Origin: JAHIKV01 sp965195225
GTDB taxonomy: Bacteria; Planctomycetota; Planctomycetia; Pirellulales; Thermoguttaceae
Direction: 5' to 3'
Length of the DNA stretch: 64,000 bases
Assembly (NCBI GenBank): GCA_965195225.1
Contig: CBDAFL010000057.1
Location: forward strand, 19,396 to 83,395
Part shown: positions 56,743 to 64,000 of the stretch, piece by piece
How positions within the stretch are numbered: position 1 is the stretch's first letter
Layout of the letters: every line of letters begins with the position of its first letter
Made by a program: the position numbers and the translations under genes
The notes under the pieces: generated by a model
Database searches by the model: none
What the model saw: only the letters and a program-made list of their open reading frames with translations
What the model was told of the DNA's origin: nothing

Positions 56743-57388
56743 ACCAACCATCTTCATCATCGACGACGATCCTGCCGTCCGGCAGGCGTTGACCGTGTTG
56801 GTCCGTTCAATGCGTTTGCAGGCGGAGGCATACGCGTCGGCCCAAGAGTTTCTCGACGCCTTCGACGCCGCGAGACCGGGGTGCCTGCTGGTTGACGTGC
56901 GGATGCCGGGCATCAGCGGCCTGGGACTGCTCGAACAGTTCAGCCACGATGACAACCCCTTGCCGGCCATTGTCATGTCGGCCTACGGAGACGTGCCGAT
57001 GGTGGTCCGCGCGATGAAAGCCGGCGCGCTGAACTTCCTGGAAAAACCCTGTCGAGACCAGCAGCTTTGGGAAGCCATCCAAGAAGCGCTTAAGTGGGAC
57101 AAACAGCATCGCCAATCCCTCGCGCTGCGATCGAAGGTTCGCGACCGCCTGCAACGCCTAACGTCCGGTGAACACGACGTGCTACGCCAGTTGATCGACG
57201 GCAAATCGAACAAAACAATCGCCGCCGAGTTGACTTTGAGCGTTCGGACCATCGAGGTCCGTCGGGCAAAACTCATGAAAAAGATGAAGGCCGACTCCCT
57301 GGCGGAGTTGATTCGCCTGACTCTGGCGGCAAACCCCCTCTACGGAAAACCACGTCCCGTCACCCAGAATCCCTCGGTAGCGGGGTAG
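56732..57388 (+). CDS. FixJ/NarL-type response regulator (REC-LuxR HTH)
   Basis: 218 residues from a GTG inside the end of the kinase gene, which suggests translational coupling. REC domain with IIDDDP and phospho-acceptor Asp55 (LLVDVRMPGISG), the FixJ-like ALNFLEKPCRDQQLWEAI switch region, then a C-terminal LuxR-type HTH (SNKTIAAELTLSVRTIEVRRAKLMKKM). It is the natural target of the upstream kinase and a DNA-binding transcription factor; targets are unknown. Confidence 0.92.
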   Translation: MQTEPTIFIIDDDPAVRQALTVLVRSMRLQAEAYASAQEFLDAFDAARPGCLLVDVRMPGISGLGLLEQFSHDDNPLPAIVMSAYGDVPMVVRAMKAGALNFLEKPCRDQQLWEAIQEALKWDKQHRQSLALRSKVRDRLQRLTSGEHDVLRQLIDGKSNKTIAAELTLSVRTIEVRRAKLMKKMKADSLAELIRLTLAANPLYGKPRPVTQNPSVAG

Positions 57389-57500
57389 CCGAATCGCCAG
57401 CTTTGCGGTATTAATTCTTTTCCGGTTTTCATGGTCGTTGTCACTCGTATGGCCTGGGGCAGGGTCATGGACGTTCTGGTAATACCCAGAAGCGTTGAAC

Positions 57501-57929
57501 ATGTATCCCCAATCTGATCGTTCGTCTGCCTCCTTGCCCCGGTTGGCTTGCCGGATTCTCTTGGTGGAAGATGATCGGGACCACCAGTTGTTGTTGTCGC
57601 GAAGGTTGCGGAAAGCCGGCGCGGAAGTGGTCGTCGCCGAAAACGGAAGGGAGGCGGTTGATTTGGCTTGTGCCGCCCGCGACGACGGTCGGCCGTTCGA
57701 CATGATCATCATGGACGTGCAGATGCCAGTGCTCAATGGATTCGACGCCACCAAGGCTCTTCGCCGCGCGGGGTTTGCCAACCCGATCATCGCTTTGACG
57801 GCCCGATTCGCACCGACCGACCGCAAGGAGTGTTTAGCGGCCGGCTGCGACGATTTTCTTGCCAAGCCGTTTTCCCTCGCCAATCTGGTCCGAATGTTAG
57901 CCGTACATTTGGAACGATTTCAAGCCTAG
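57501..57929 (+). CDS. Single-domain response regulator
   Basis: 142 residues from the ATG at 57501 (an in-frame TTG at 57495 is also possible). REC only: ILLVEDDRDHQLLL, phospho-acceptor Asp72 (IIMDVQMPVLNG), conserved ALTAR and Lys (DDFLAKPFS). With no output domain it may shuttle phosphate to the REC-kinase upstream. Its stop codon TAG (57927) lies in the terminal repeat of the MITE-like element that begins at 57925, so the original C-terminus may have differed. Confidence 0.88.
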   Translation: MYPQSDRSSASLPRLACRILLVEDDRDHQLLLSRRLRKAGAEVVVAENGREAVDLACAARDDGRPFDMIIMDVQMPVLNGFDATKALRRAGFANPIIALTARFAPTDRKECLAAGCDDFLAKPFSLANLVRMLAVHLERFQA

Positions 57930-58060
57930 TGGTCCGTCAAATCTGTGGTGACAGGTTGGGGCGGTAGTTGTACTGTCGCCCCGAGCCAGCGTTCACCGGG
58001 GTGGCAGTACAACTGCCACCCCAACAAAACCTACCAAATCAGCTTCAACGGACCACTAGG
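57925..58060. mobile_element. MITE-like element with CCTAGTGGTCCGT ends
   Basis: About 136 bases with terminal inverted repeats CCTAGTGGTCCGT/ACGGACCACTAGG and internal inverted GGCAGTTGTACTGCC-type sequence. No coding capacity. It begins at the stop codon of the response regulator. Confidence 0.75.
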
Positions 58061-58167
58061 CGCGTCCTGGTACAATTGACCTCCCCACGGAAGGCCGCGT
58101 ATTATTATGGTTACGTCAACTCCGCCCCCCGTACATTCGCGGCGGGCTAAATGGCAAGGGAGTTCCA
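58061..58167. other. Spacer before the thiamine-binding-type gene
   Basis: Contains TACAATTGACC near 58071 and CCCGTACATTCGCGGCGGGC near 58127-58146, related to CGCCATGTATTCACGACGGG at 59743-59762 (both followed by CTAAAT). AAGGGAG precedes the next ATG. Confidence 0.45.
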
Positions 58168-58476
58168 ATGGTATTGCTCGATTTCAGCATGTTTCCACTC
58201 GGCAAAGGTGAAAGCCTCGGCGACTATGTCGCACGAAGCATCGACATTATCGACCGTAGCGGCGTAAATTACCGCTGTCACTCAATGGGAACCACTTTGG
58301 AAGCCGACATCGACGACGCACTGAGCGTCGTGAAGAAGTGTTTCGAGGCCATGGCGGTCGATTGCAATCGGATCGAATGTTCAATCAAAATCGACTATCG
58401 AAAGGACCGCGCCGGTCGAATTAACGGAAAGGTGGCCAGCGTCGAGAAAAAACTCGGCCGAACGGTCAACAAGTAG
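58168..58476 (+). CDS. MTH1187/YkoF-type thiamine-binding protein
   Basis: 102 residues, standard for the family (formerly UPF0045). Seen: start VLLDFSMFPLGKGESLGDYVARSIDIID, then RCHSMGTTLEADIDDALSVVKKCFEAM, the MTH1187 ferredoxin-like fold. Members bind thiamine or related cations and form tetramers; the exact role is unclear. AAGGGAG lies about eight bases upstream. It probably is independent of fbp downstream, which begins 198 bases on. Confidence 0.88.
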   Translation: MVLLDFSMFPLGKGESLGDYVARSIDIIDRSGVNYRCHSMGTTLEADIDDALSVVKKCFEAMAVDCNRIECSIKIDYRKDRAGRINGKVASVEKKLGRTVNK

Positions 58477-58674
58477 GCAAACTCGCGGTACTTGCACTCC
58501 CATTTGGTATGGTTTAGGCTGCCGTAATCTGACATTGAGGGCTCCTTTCTCGATGAGCTTTGGGCGATTCACGAGATGGAGACTCCCCTTTATCCACGGA
58601 GCTATCAAATTCTGCCAGTCCCCCTCCCCCGGCAAAGCCAGGGGGGCCAGGGTAATAATCCCGGAGCATGGGTC
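58477..58674. other. Spacer before fbp with a C-rich hairpin
   Basis: Contains CCCCCGGCAAAGCCAGGGGG (about 58625-58644), a palindrome close to the fbp start, then CCGGAG, which is the likely fbp Shine-Dalgarno. No gene seen. Confidence 0.45.
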
Positions 58675-59667
58675 ATGAGCCGTTTCGAGCAGACTTTCGA
58701 GAACTTCCTCCTCCATCATCAGGAAAAACACAATCGAACGCACCACTTCCTGATTCTGATGGATGCGCTGGTCAGCGCCGCAAAACGCATCCAACACTAC
58801 TACCTGACCGGAGCGTTGAAAGGAAACCTCGGGCAGGCCGGAAGTGTCAACGTACAGGGCGAAAACGTCATGCGAATGGACCGGATCGCCCATAAAATCG
58901 TCATTCATTACCTGAAAAGCTCGGGGCGGATAATTCATGCGGTCAGCGAGGAAGTGGAGGAAATCATCCCGCTGAATCCAGACGGACGATACTTCATCTA
59001 TTTCGATCCGTTGGACGGCTCGTCAAACATACCGCACGGGCTGCCCGTCGGCTTCCTGTTCGGCATCGCCAAACGCAACCTGGAAGGGCCCGAGGACGGA
59101 CACCTGAGGGCGGGAAAAGATTACATCGCCGCCGGAATGTTCGTGATTCCCACCGGGACTTTTACCCTCGGGCTAAGGAACGCCGGCACCTGGCGGTTCC
59201 ACATCGACGAGACGATGACTTATGTCAAGCCGCGAAAGATGGTCCTTCCCAAAGACCCCGGCACATGGGAATTGTCGTTCAACGCCGCCAACCGCCACAC
59301 GTACTCCGAGCACGTCCAGAAGTGGATCGCCGAACACGAGGATAAGTATGCCTTCCGATATCTCGGCGCGCTGGCCGGAGATTTCCACAGAGTCCTGACC
59401 AACGGCGGTATGTTCATGTACCCGGTCATCGCCAACCACACGGACCCGACAAAGAACCGTCCCGAGGGAAAATTGCGTTTGATGTACGAGGCCGCGGTCG
59501 TGGCGTTCATGTGCCGCGAGGCGGGCGGAATGGCCGTCGATGAAAAGGGGACTCCGATCCTCGACATCCAGCCGTACAAACATCACCAGCGGACGGCCGT
59601 TTACGTGGGTTCCGAGGAGTTGGTGGAGGATATTGCCCGTCGGTTGCGAGAGGAAAACGGTGCTTGA
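58675..59667 (+). CDS. fbp: Fructose-1,6-bisphosphatase, class I
   Basis: 330 residues from the ATG at 58675 with GGAG nine bases upstream; the upstream in-frame stretch is the hairpin. Hydrolyses fructose-1,6-bisphosphate in gluconeogenesis. Seen: GENVMRMDRIAHKIVIHYL, AVSEEVEEI, and the metal-binding FDPLDGSSNIP (110-120), then GGMFMYP and the C-terminal GTPILDIQPYKHHQRTAVYVGS. Length matches E. coli Fbp. It precedes the str cluster on the same strand, but a promoter for rpsL lies between. Confidence 0.97.
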   Translation: MSRFEQTFENFLLHHQEKHNRTHHFLILMDALVSAAKRIQHYYLTGALKGNLGQAGSVNVQGENVMRMDRIAHKIVIHYLKSSGRIIHAVSEEVEEIIPLNPDGRYFIYFDPLDGSSNIPHGLPVGFLFGIAKRNLEGPEDGHLRAGKDYIAAGMFVIPTGTFTLGLRNAGTWRFHIDETMTYVKPRKMVLPKDPGTWELSFNAANRHTYSEHVQKWIAEHEDKYAFRYLGALAGDFHRVLTNGGMFMYPVIANHTDPTKNRPEGKLRLMYEAAVVAFMCREAGGMAVDEKGTPILDIQPYKHHQRTAVYVGSEELVEDIARRLREENGA

Positions 59668-59951
59668 CCCCCCCAGAGCATCGCGGCGATTTATCGTGTG
59701 AATGCACACGGGGAAAGCGGTTTTTTTACGTTCACCCCGACCCGCCATGTATTCACGACGGGCTAAATATGCTTTCCCAGGACACGTTCTCGGGGCATAT
59801 CTCCAAGCGTGGCTTGTAGTTATCGCCATCTCTTTACCGGCCGGCGGGGAAAATTGATCGGACAACCCCCCATTGACAGCCTGGGGCGAAGCTGGCAGAA
59901 TGTGTGATTCTCGGTTGTCGAGAGGTTGTCTTTCCAGGAATGCGAGTACAA
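59668..59951. other. fbp-rpsL spacer
   Basis: Contains CGTGTG-AATG-CACACG (59694-59709, a 6-bp-stem hairpin) followed after about 10 bases by TTTTTTT (59720-59726): a possible weak fbp terminator. The CGACGGGCTAAAT motif (59756-59768) recalls 58137-58151. The rpsL promoter is at 59873-59901. Confidence 0.5.
59873..59901 (+). promoter_or_regulatory. Sigma-70 promoter for rpsL-rpsG-fusA
   Basis: Perfect TTGACA, 17-base spacer, CAGAAT (4/6), with the presumed start about 43 bases before the rpsL ATG. The best -35 in the window. Confidence 0.65.
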
Positions 59952-60323
59952 ATGCCCACGATCAACCAACTGGTGCGGAAACGGCGGCGGATGTCGCGCA
60001 AGCACAGTAAGGCTCCCGTGCTGAACAAGTGCCCGCAAAAGCGGGGAGTCTGCTTGCAGGTCAAGACCATGACCCCGAAGAAGCCGAACTCCGCCCTGCG
60101 GAAGATTACCCGCGTTAGGCTCAGCAACGGCAAGGAAGTCACCGTCTACATCCCCGGCGAGGGGCATACCTTGCAAGAGCACTCGATTGTGTTGGTCCGC
60201 GGCGGCCGGGTTCGCGATTTGCCCGGCGTGCGTTACCAAGTAGTCCGCGGCTCGTTGGACACGCTTGGCGTGACCGACCGCAAGCAATCCCGCAGCCGTT
60301 ACGGAGCGAAGAAACCATCGTAA
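59952..60323 (+). CDS. rpsL: 30S ribosomal protein S12
   Basis: 123 residues from the ATG at 59952 (MPTINQLVRKRRRMS). Decoding-centre protein; has LTMTPKKPNSALRK-type core (here VKTMTPKKPNSALRK) with wild-type Lys at the streptomycin position and the loop DLPGVRYQVVRGSLD that holds the Asp modified by RimO (also in this window). AGGA lies about 12 bases upstream. First gene of the str cluster. Confidence 0.98.
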   Translation: MPTINQLVRKRRRMSRKHSKAPVLNKCPQKRGVCLQVKTMTPKKPNSALRKITRVRLSNGKEVTVYIPGEGHTLQEHSIVLVRGGRVRDLPGVRYQVVRGSLDTLGVTDRKQSRSRYGAKKPS

Positions 60324-60324
60324 G

Positions 60325-60417
60325 AAGGGGACTCGGGGTTCGGGACTCGGGGCTGGGGAAAAGACATTTTTCCTAATCCGAATCCCGAATCCCGAACCCC
60401 GAACCCCGAACCCCGAT
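60325..60417. repeat. Inverted heptad array between rpsL and rpsG
   Basis: Left arm GGACTCG, GGGTTCG, GGACTCG, GGGCTGG (60330-60357), right arm CCGAATC, CCGAATC, CCGAACC, CCGAACC, CCGAACC, CCGA (60378-60416). The arms are complementary, and the right arm ends eight bases before the rpsG ATG. Confidence 0.92.
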
Positions 60418-60424
60418 TTTTATC

Positions 60425-60895
60425 ATGGGTCGTTTTACCGCCAGCAAAAAAATGCTCGCCCCGGATCCGAAGTACGGGTCGATTTTGGCGAGCAAGTTTG
60501 TCAACTGCCTGATGTGGGACGGCAAGAAGAGCGTTGCCGAGTCGGCTTTTTACGACGCACTCGAACTGCTCCGCGAGAAGGTCAAGGACGCCGAGCCGAT
60601 CGATGTCTTCACGCAGGCGGTGGAAAACGTCAAGCCGAACATCGAGGTCCGCTCGAAGCGCGTCGGCGGGGCCTCCTACCAGGTGCCGATGCAGGTCAAC
60701 CGCGCGCGGCAGCAATCGTTGGCCATCCGCTGGCTTTTAGGGGTAGTTCGGGAGAAGAAAGGACGGCCAACCAGCCAGAAGCTGGCCACCGAGATTTTGG
60801 CCGCCTACAACCGCGAAGGCGCGGCCATGACCAAACGCGAAAACGTTCACCGCATGGCCGAGGCCAACAAGGCCTTCGCCCATTTTGCCTGGTAA
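60425..60895 (+). CDS. rpsG: 30S ribosomal protein S7
   Basis: 156 residues, the standard length. Binds the 3' domain of 16S rRNA. Family blocks: DPKYGSILASKFVNCLMWDGKKSVAE, NVKPNIEVRSKRVGGASYQVPMQV and REGAAMTKRENVHRMAEANKAFAHF. No Shine-Dalgarno; the heptad array occupies the leader. Confidence 0.98.
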   Translation: MGRFTASKKMLAPDPKYGSILASKFVNCLMWDGKKSVAESAFYDALELLREKVKDAEPIDVFTQAVENVKPNIEVRSKRVGGASYQVPMQVNRARQQSLAIRWLLGVVREKKGRPTSQKLATEILAAYNREGAAMTKRENVHRMAEANKAFAHFAW

Positions 60896-60958
60896 ACGCG
60901 ATTTACTTTGACGCCGTGCCGGCTGCCCCCCTTGCCGGCGCGGCGTTCTTATGCGCTG

Positions 60959-61040
60959 ATAGTTAGTTATCAGTTTTCAGTTATTAGTTCCCCGCTTGGT
61001 TTGTACTGACAACTGACTACTGACTACTGAAAACTGACTA
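60959..61040. repeat. Inverted heptad array between rpsG and fusA
   Basis: Left arm TTATCAG, TTTTCAG, TTATTAG (60967-60987), right arm CTGACAA, CTGACTA, CTGACTA, CTGAAAA, CTGACTA (61007-61041), complementary to the left. It ends about 13 bases before the fusA ATG. Confidence 0.92.
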
Positions 61041-61053
61041 CCAAAAATCCGCC

Positions 61054-63126
61054 ATGTCCGCCAGTATCCAACAACTCCGCAACATCGGCGTCATCGCCCA
61101 CATCGACGCGGGCAAAACCACCGTCACCGAGCGGATGCTCTTCTTCAGCGGATTCAGCCATCGCGTCGGAGCGGTGGACAAGGGGACAACCGTCACCGAT
61201 TACGATGCCGAGGAGCAGGAGCGGGGTATCACGATCAACGCCGCCGCGGTCAACTTTCCTTGGAAAGACATCGAGATCAACCTGATCGACACGCCGGGCC
61301 ACGTCGATTTCACCGCCGAGGTCGAGCGGAGCCTGCGGGTGCTCGACGGCGGCGTGGTGGTCTTCAGCGCCCGGGAGGGAGTCGAGGCCCAAAGCGAAAC
61401 CGTCTGGCGCCAAGCCGACAAATATCACGTGCCGCGCATCGCCTTCATCAACAAGATGGACCGCGAGGGGGCCGATTACCACGGTACGCTGGACGAAATC
61501 CGCGACCGGCTCGGCTGCAATCCGATCCCGGTAAACTTGCCGGTCGGCGCCGGCCCGCCGCACCTAAAAGAGGCCTTCCGCGCCGTTGTCGACCTGATCT
61601 CGATGCGAATGCTCCGTTTCACCACGGACAACAAAGGCGGAAAAATCGCCGAGGATGACATCCCGGCCGAGTTGCACGACGAGGCGGAGCTGTGGCACGC
61701 CCAAATGCTCGATCAGCTCTCGATCCACAGCGATGAGCTGACCGAGCTGCTGCTGTCCGAGGAGCCTGTGCCCGAGGAGTTGGTCCGCCGCGTGATGCGC
61801 GCTGCGACGATCCACGATCTCGTGGTGCCGGTGCTTTGCGGCTCGGCCTTGGACGGCATCGGCGTACAGCCGGTGTTGGACGCGGTTCAGTATTATCTAC
61901 CCAGTCCGGCCGACGTGCCGGCCATCGAGGGGACCGACCCGAAAAATCGCGGCAAAAAAATCGTCCGCCGTCCAAACGCTGACGAGCCGTTTTGTGGTCT
62001 GGTCTTCAAGATTCAGGCCGACCGGCACGGCGATCTGCACTACGTCCGCGTATACTCGGGCACGCTGAAGGCCAACAGCCGCGTCTACAACCCCGGCAAG
62101 GAAAAGAAGGAGAACGTGCCGCAACTGTGGCGCATCCAGGCCGACCGCCGCACCCAGGTCGAGTCGGTCGCCGCCGGAGACATCATCGGCATCGTCGGCT
62201 TGCGCCATTCGATCACCGGCGACGCGCTCTGCACGGCCCAAGACCCGATCCTGCTCGAGTCGATCACCTTCCCCGAAACCGTCGTCTCGATGGCCATCGA
62301 GCCGGAGACCTCGCTGGAACGAAAAAAGCTGGCCGACGTGCTGGAGATGATGAAGCGGCAGGATCCGACCTTCCGTGCCCGCGAAAACGAAGATACCGGC
62401 CAGACGTTGATCAGCGGCATGGGCGAGTTGCACCTCGAGGTGATTAAACACCGGCTGCTCCGCGAGTATCGGCTGAACGTCCGGGTCCACAAGCCGCGGG
62501 TCAGCTACCGCGAGTCGATCCAGCAGGCGGTCGAGGTCGCGGGCGAGTGCCACCGCAACGTCGCCGGTCAAACGCTCTCGGCCAAGGTCCGCATCCGCAT
62601 GGAGCCGTTCGCAAAGGGGGTCAAGCCGGTGACGGTCCTGGTTGCCCCCGGCGGTGTGTTGCCCGAGGAGTTTTTGACGCCAGCGGTCGAGGTTCTTAGC
62701 GAGCAGGGCGAGGGGGGCGGAATGCTCGGCTTCCCGCTGATGCGAGTAAAGATCACCGTCCTCGGCGGCGAGGTACACGAAACCGGCTCGACCGAATTGG
62801 CCTTCCGCTACGCCGCCGGCGACGCTTTCGAGAAGGCGCTTCGCGCCGCGGGGCCAGTGTTGCTCGAGCCGATCATGCGGCTCGAGGTAACCGTGCCCGA
62901 GGATTATTTAGGCGAGATCATGGGCGACTTGCAGCAGCGTCGGGCGGTCATCGTCCGCACACACGTCCGCGGGCGCGACACGGTGATCGAGGCCCATGCC
63001 CCGCTGGCCAATCTCTTCGGCTATTCGAGCGCCATGCGTGGCCTGAGCCAAGGCCGCGCCACCTGCACGATGGAGCCGCACAGCTATGGCCCCGCCCCGC
63101 AGGATGTGCTGGAAGGGTTCATGTAA
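61054..63126 (+). CDS. fusA: Elongation factor G, EF-G2-like (mitochondrial type)
   Basis: 690 residues. Five-domain EF-G: G1 AHIDAGKT, G3 DTPGHVDF, G4 NKMD, then GGGxTF-type domains II-V ending PQDVLEGFM. Several blocks (VDKGTTVTDYDAEEQERGIT, NLIDTPGHVDFTAEVERSLRVLDGGVVVF, GVEAQSETVWRQADKYHVPRI) resemble mitochondrial EF-G2 (VDDGDTVTDF...VERCLRVLDGAVAVF) more than canonical E. coli EF-G. Planctomycetes, spirochaetes and deltaproteobacteria are known to carry two such EF-Gs. Mitochondrial EF-G2 acts in ribosome recycling, so its role as translocase here is not certain. It follows rpsG in the str cluster, without tuf behind. Confidence 0.95.
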   Translation: MSASIQQLRNIGVIAHIDAGKTTVTERMLFFSGFSHRVGAVDKGTTVTDYDAEEQERGITINAAAVNFPWKDIEINLIDTPGHVDFTAEVERSLRVLDGGVVVFSAREGVEAQSETVWRQADKYHVPRIAFINKMDREGADYHGTLDEIRDRLGCNPIPVNLPVGAGPPHLKEAFRAVVDLISMRMLRFTTDNKGGKIAEDDIPAELHDEAELWHAQMLDQLSIHSDELTELLLSEEPVPEELVRRVMRAATIHDLVVPVLCGSALDGIGVQPVLDAVQYYLPSPADVPAIEGTDPKNRGKKIVRRPNADEPFCGLVFKIQADRHGDLHYVRVYSGTLKANSRVYNPGKEKKENVPQLWRIQADRRTQVESVAAGDIIGIVGLRHSITGDALCTAQDPILLESITFPETVVSMAIEPETSLERKKLADVLEMMKRQDPTFRARENEDTGQTLISGMGELHLEVIKHRLLREYRLNVRVHKPRVSYRESIQQAVEVAGECHRNVAGQTLSAKVRIRMEPFAKGVKPVTVLVAPGGVLPEEFLTPAVEVLSEQGEGGGMLGFPLMRVKITVLGGEVHETGSTELAFRYAAGDAFEKALRAAGPVLLEPIMRLEVTVPEDYLGEIMGDLQQRRAVIVRTHVRGRDTVIEAHAPLANLFGYSSAMRGLSQGRATCTMEPHSYGPAPQDVLEGFM

Positions 63127-63127
63127 A

Positions 63128-63153
63128 GTGGAACGAAATTCATTCCGTTCCAC
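63128..63153. terminator. Hairpin after fusA
   Basis: GTGGAACG-AAATTCATTC-CGTTCCAC: an 8-bp stem two bases after the fusA stop. No T-run; either a terminator or a REP. Confidence 0.4.
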
Positions 63154-63167
63154 GCAAAGAGTCGCCG

Positions 63168-63196
63168 TTGACGAAGCCGTTGACGGGGTGTAGAAT
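63168..63196 (+). promoter_or_regulatory. Sigma-70 promoter of the VapBC-like pair
   Basis: TTGACG (5/6), 17-base spacer, TAGAAT (5/6), about 25 bases before the antitoxin ATG. AGGAGG lies at about 63207-63212. Confidence 0.65.
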
Positions 63197-63220
63197 ACCA
63201 CATAGCAGGAGGGTATCCTA

Positions 63221-63448
63221 ATGGACTCGCCAGTCATTATTCGCGGGACGTTCTTCAACAAAACTTTCGTGCCCACCGACCCGTTGCCCGAGGCCGAAGG
63301 CCCCGCGGAACTTATCGTTCACACAGAATTGCCGAAAGAGCCACGGCACTCGATTTTCGATGCTTTCGGCACGGCGGAACACCTTCGCACGGCGGAAGAC
63401 CTCGATGCCCAGCTTGCCGAAGAGCGAGCCGCTTGGGGTGACGCATGA
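63221..63448 (+). CDS. Antitoxin-like small protein (VapB type)
   Basis: 75 residues with a strong AGGAGG upstream. No clear family signature, but the form (short, beta-rich N-terminus IIRGTFFNKTFVPTDPLP; acidic C-terminal helix EDLDAQLAEERAAWGDA) and the 4-base overlap with a PIN-domain gene are typical for a VapB partner. If the toxin is inactive, it is now an orphan antitoxin. Confidence 0.75.
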   Translation: MDSPVIIRGTFFNKTFVPTDPLPEAEGPAELIVHTELPKEPRHSIFDAFGTAEHLRTAEDLDAQLAEERAAWGDA

Positions 63449-63849
63449 TCTACGCGGACTCGAGCATTATCATGCGTTGGGTCGAGGGAGTAAGTCAATT
63501 GCGCGCCCCGATCGAGACGTGTTGGTGACAACTGTCTCCTGCGGATCGTGTGTTCGTTACGTCGCGAATATCGCTTTTGGAGTGTCGTTGCAAGCCGTTG
63601 CGAAATCGGCAAGAACGCCTTCTTCGCCAGTACGAGATTTTCTTTTCGGGACAAGAAGTGGATATTCGAGAAATTGACGCCGCCGTGGTTGAGAAAGCGA
63701 CGGAGTTTCGGGCGAGTTTCGGTCTGAAAACACCTGATGCCATTCACGCCGCCACCGCAACGTTGGTCGGCGTTAAATCGTTCTGGACCACCGATACCGA
63801 TTTTTCCAAGTGCCCAGGACTGGCCGTCGAGGTGTTTAGGGCCGTGTAA
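63445..63849 (+). pseudogene. VapC-type PIN-domain toxin with premature stop
   Basis: The ATG overlaps the antitoxin stop. The frame starts MIYADSSIIMRWVEGV (first PIN Asp), hits TGA at 63526-63528 (codon 28), then continues in the same frame through VTSRISLLECR (conserved Glu), TPDAIHAATA (Asp) and FWTTDTDFSKC (Asp) to a stop at 63849. Spacing between acidic residues is normal for VapC if the TGA is bridged, so this is a nonsense mutation, not a frameshift. A GTG restart at 63550 would lose the first Asp. Confidence 0.85.
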
Positions 63850-64000
63850 ATATCGTTTAAACTGAGCTTTTGCAAACTCTCAAATGACGTTGGAAAGATA
63901 GGGTGTTTCGGGTTTAATGTCAGTGTTTCGGCCCGGCGCAGGACGGCTGGGCGTGTTGGGATGACCACGGAGGGTCCGAAAATGCCGGCGATTGTGGAGT
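63850..64000. other. Right-edge spacer; possible gene start at 63961 or 63982
   Basis: No complete gene. ATG codons at 63961 and 63982 are in the same frame and open to the edge; GGAGG lies about eight bases before the second one (start MPAIVE). Too short to identify. Confidence 0.25.

Noticed and set aside
63526..63528. TGA in vapC as a selenocysteine or recoding site
   Set aside because: No Sec in PIN proteins and no evident SECIS-like hairpin directly downstream; a nonsense mutation is simpler.

Overview
The window looks like a chromosome segment of a planctomycete, probably near Pirellulales. It has high GC, and it carries a secreted protein with the LEPR-XLL-type motif (FIEPLESRQLLS), a BBP7/DUF1551 outer-membrane barrel, a DUF1570 peptidase, a MoxR/DUF58/BatA/VWA cluster beside a DUF4159 protein, an EF-G of the mitochondrial EF-G2-like type, and Gram-negative lipid A genes (lpxD, lpxI, an LpxL-like acyltransferase). 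The assignment rests on recognised families, not on a 16S gene; no rRNA gene is present.

Layout. 1-3.4 kb (minus): 5' part of a family-39 glycosyltransferase running off the left edge, then a secreted terpene-cyclase-fold/DUF4159 protein. 3.6-10.4 kb (plus): Bat-like cluster of MoxR ATPase, DUF58 protein, BatA-like protein and VWA protein. 10.5-13.7 kb (plus): lpxD, an unknown secreted protein that looks inserted, lpxI. 13.8-17.5 kb (minus): rhamnose genes rhaA, rhaT and a URO-D-family protein. 18.4-20.6 kb (minus): TolC-like outer-membrane lipoprotein, then an IS110 remnant. 21.1-26.6 kb (plus): rimO, pgsA, CPBP protease, Gfo/Idh/MocA oxidoreductase, LpxL-like acyltransferase. 26.7-38.5 kb: GNAT protein, giant exported cyclophilin with four exactly 300-bp repeats, BBP7 barrel, FG-GAP propeller protein, DapA-family lyase, DUF1570 lipoprotein. 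38.6-54.7 kb (minus): one long information-processing block, read in transcription order as tRNA-Thr(TGT), Tyr(GTA), Gly(TCC), Thr(GGT), tuf, tRNA-Trp, secE, nusG, rplK, rplA, rplJ, rplL, rpoB, rpoC, hicA, hicB, ispG. 55.3-63.8 kb (plus): tRNA-Arg(CCT), a soluble REC-histidine kinase with two response regulators, a thiamine-binding-type protein, fbp, rpsL-rpsG-fusA, and a VapBC-like pair with a broken toxin.

The most unusual content lies between the genes. At least 15 loci carry degenerate arrays with an exact 7-bp period, often as two arms in inverted orientation. The unit differs at every locus, and the arm nearer the gene usually ends within about 0-20 bases of a start codon. They lead moxR, the DUF58, BatA and VWA genes, lpxI, rpoC, rplA, rplK, rpsG and fusA, and they fill the spacers between tRNA genes. 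Layered on these are many dispersed palindromic (REP/MITE-like) elements in several sequence families, some of them absorbed in frame into proteins (RimO, the TolC-like protein, the glycosyltransferase) and some nested in one another.

Functionally the window mixes core transcription/translation, envelope building (lipid A, phospholipid, outer-membrane proteins), sugar use (rhamnose, FBPase) and secreted surface proteins typical of planctomycetes.
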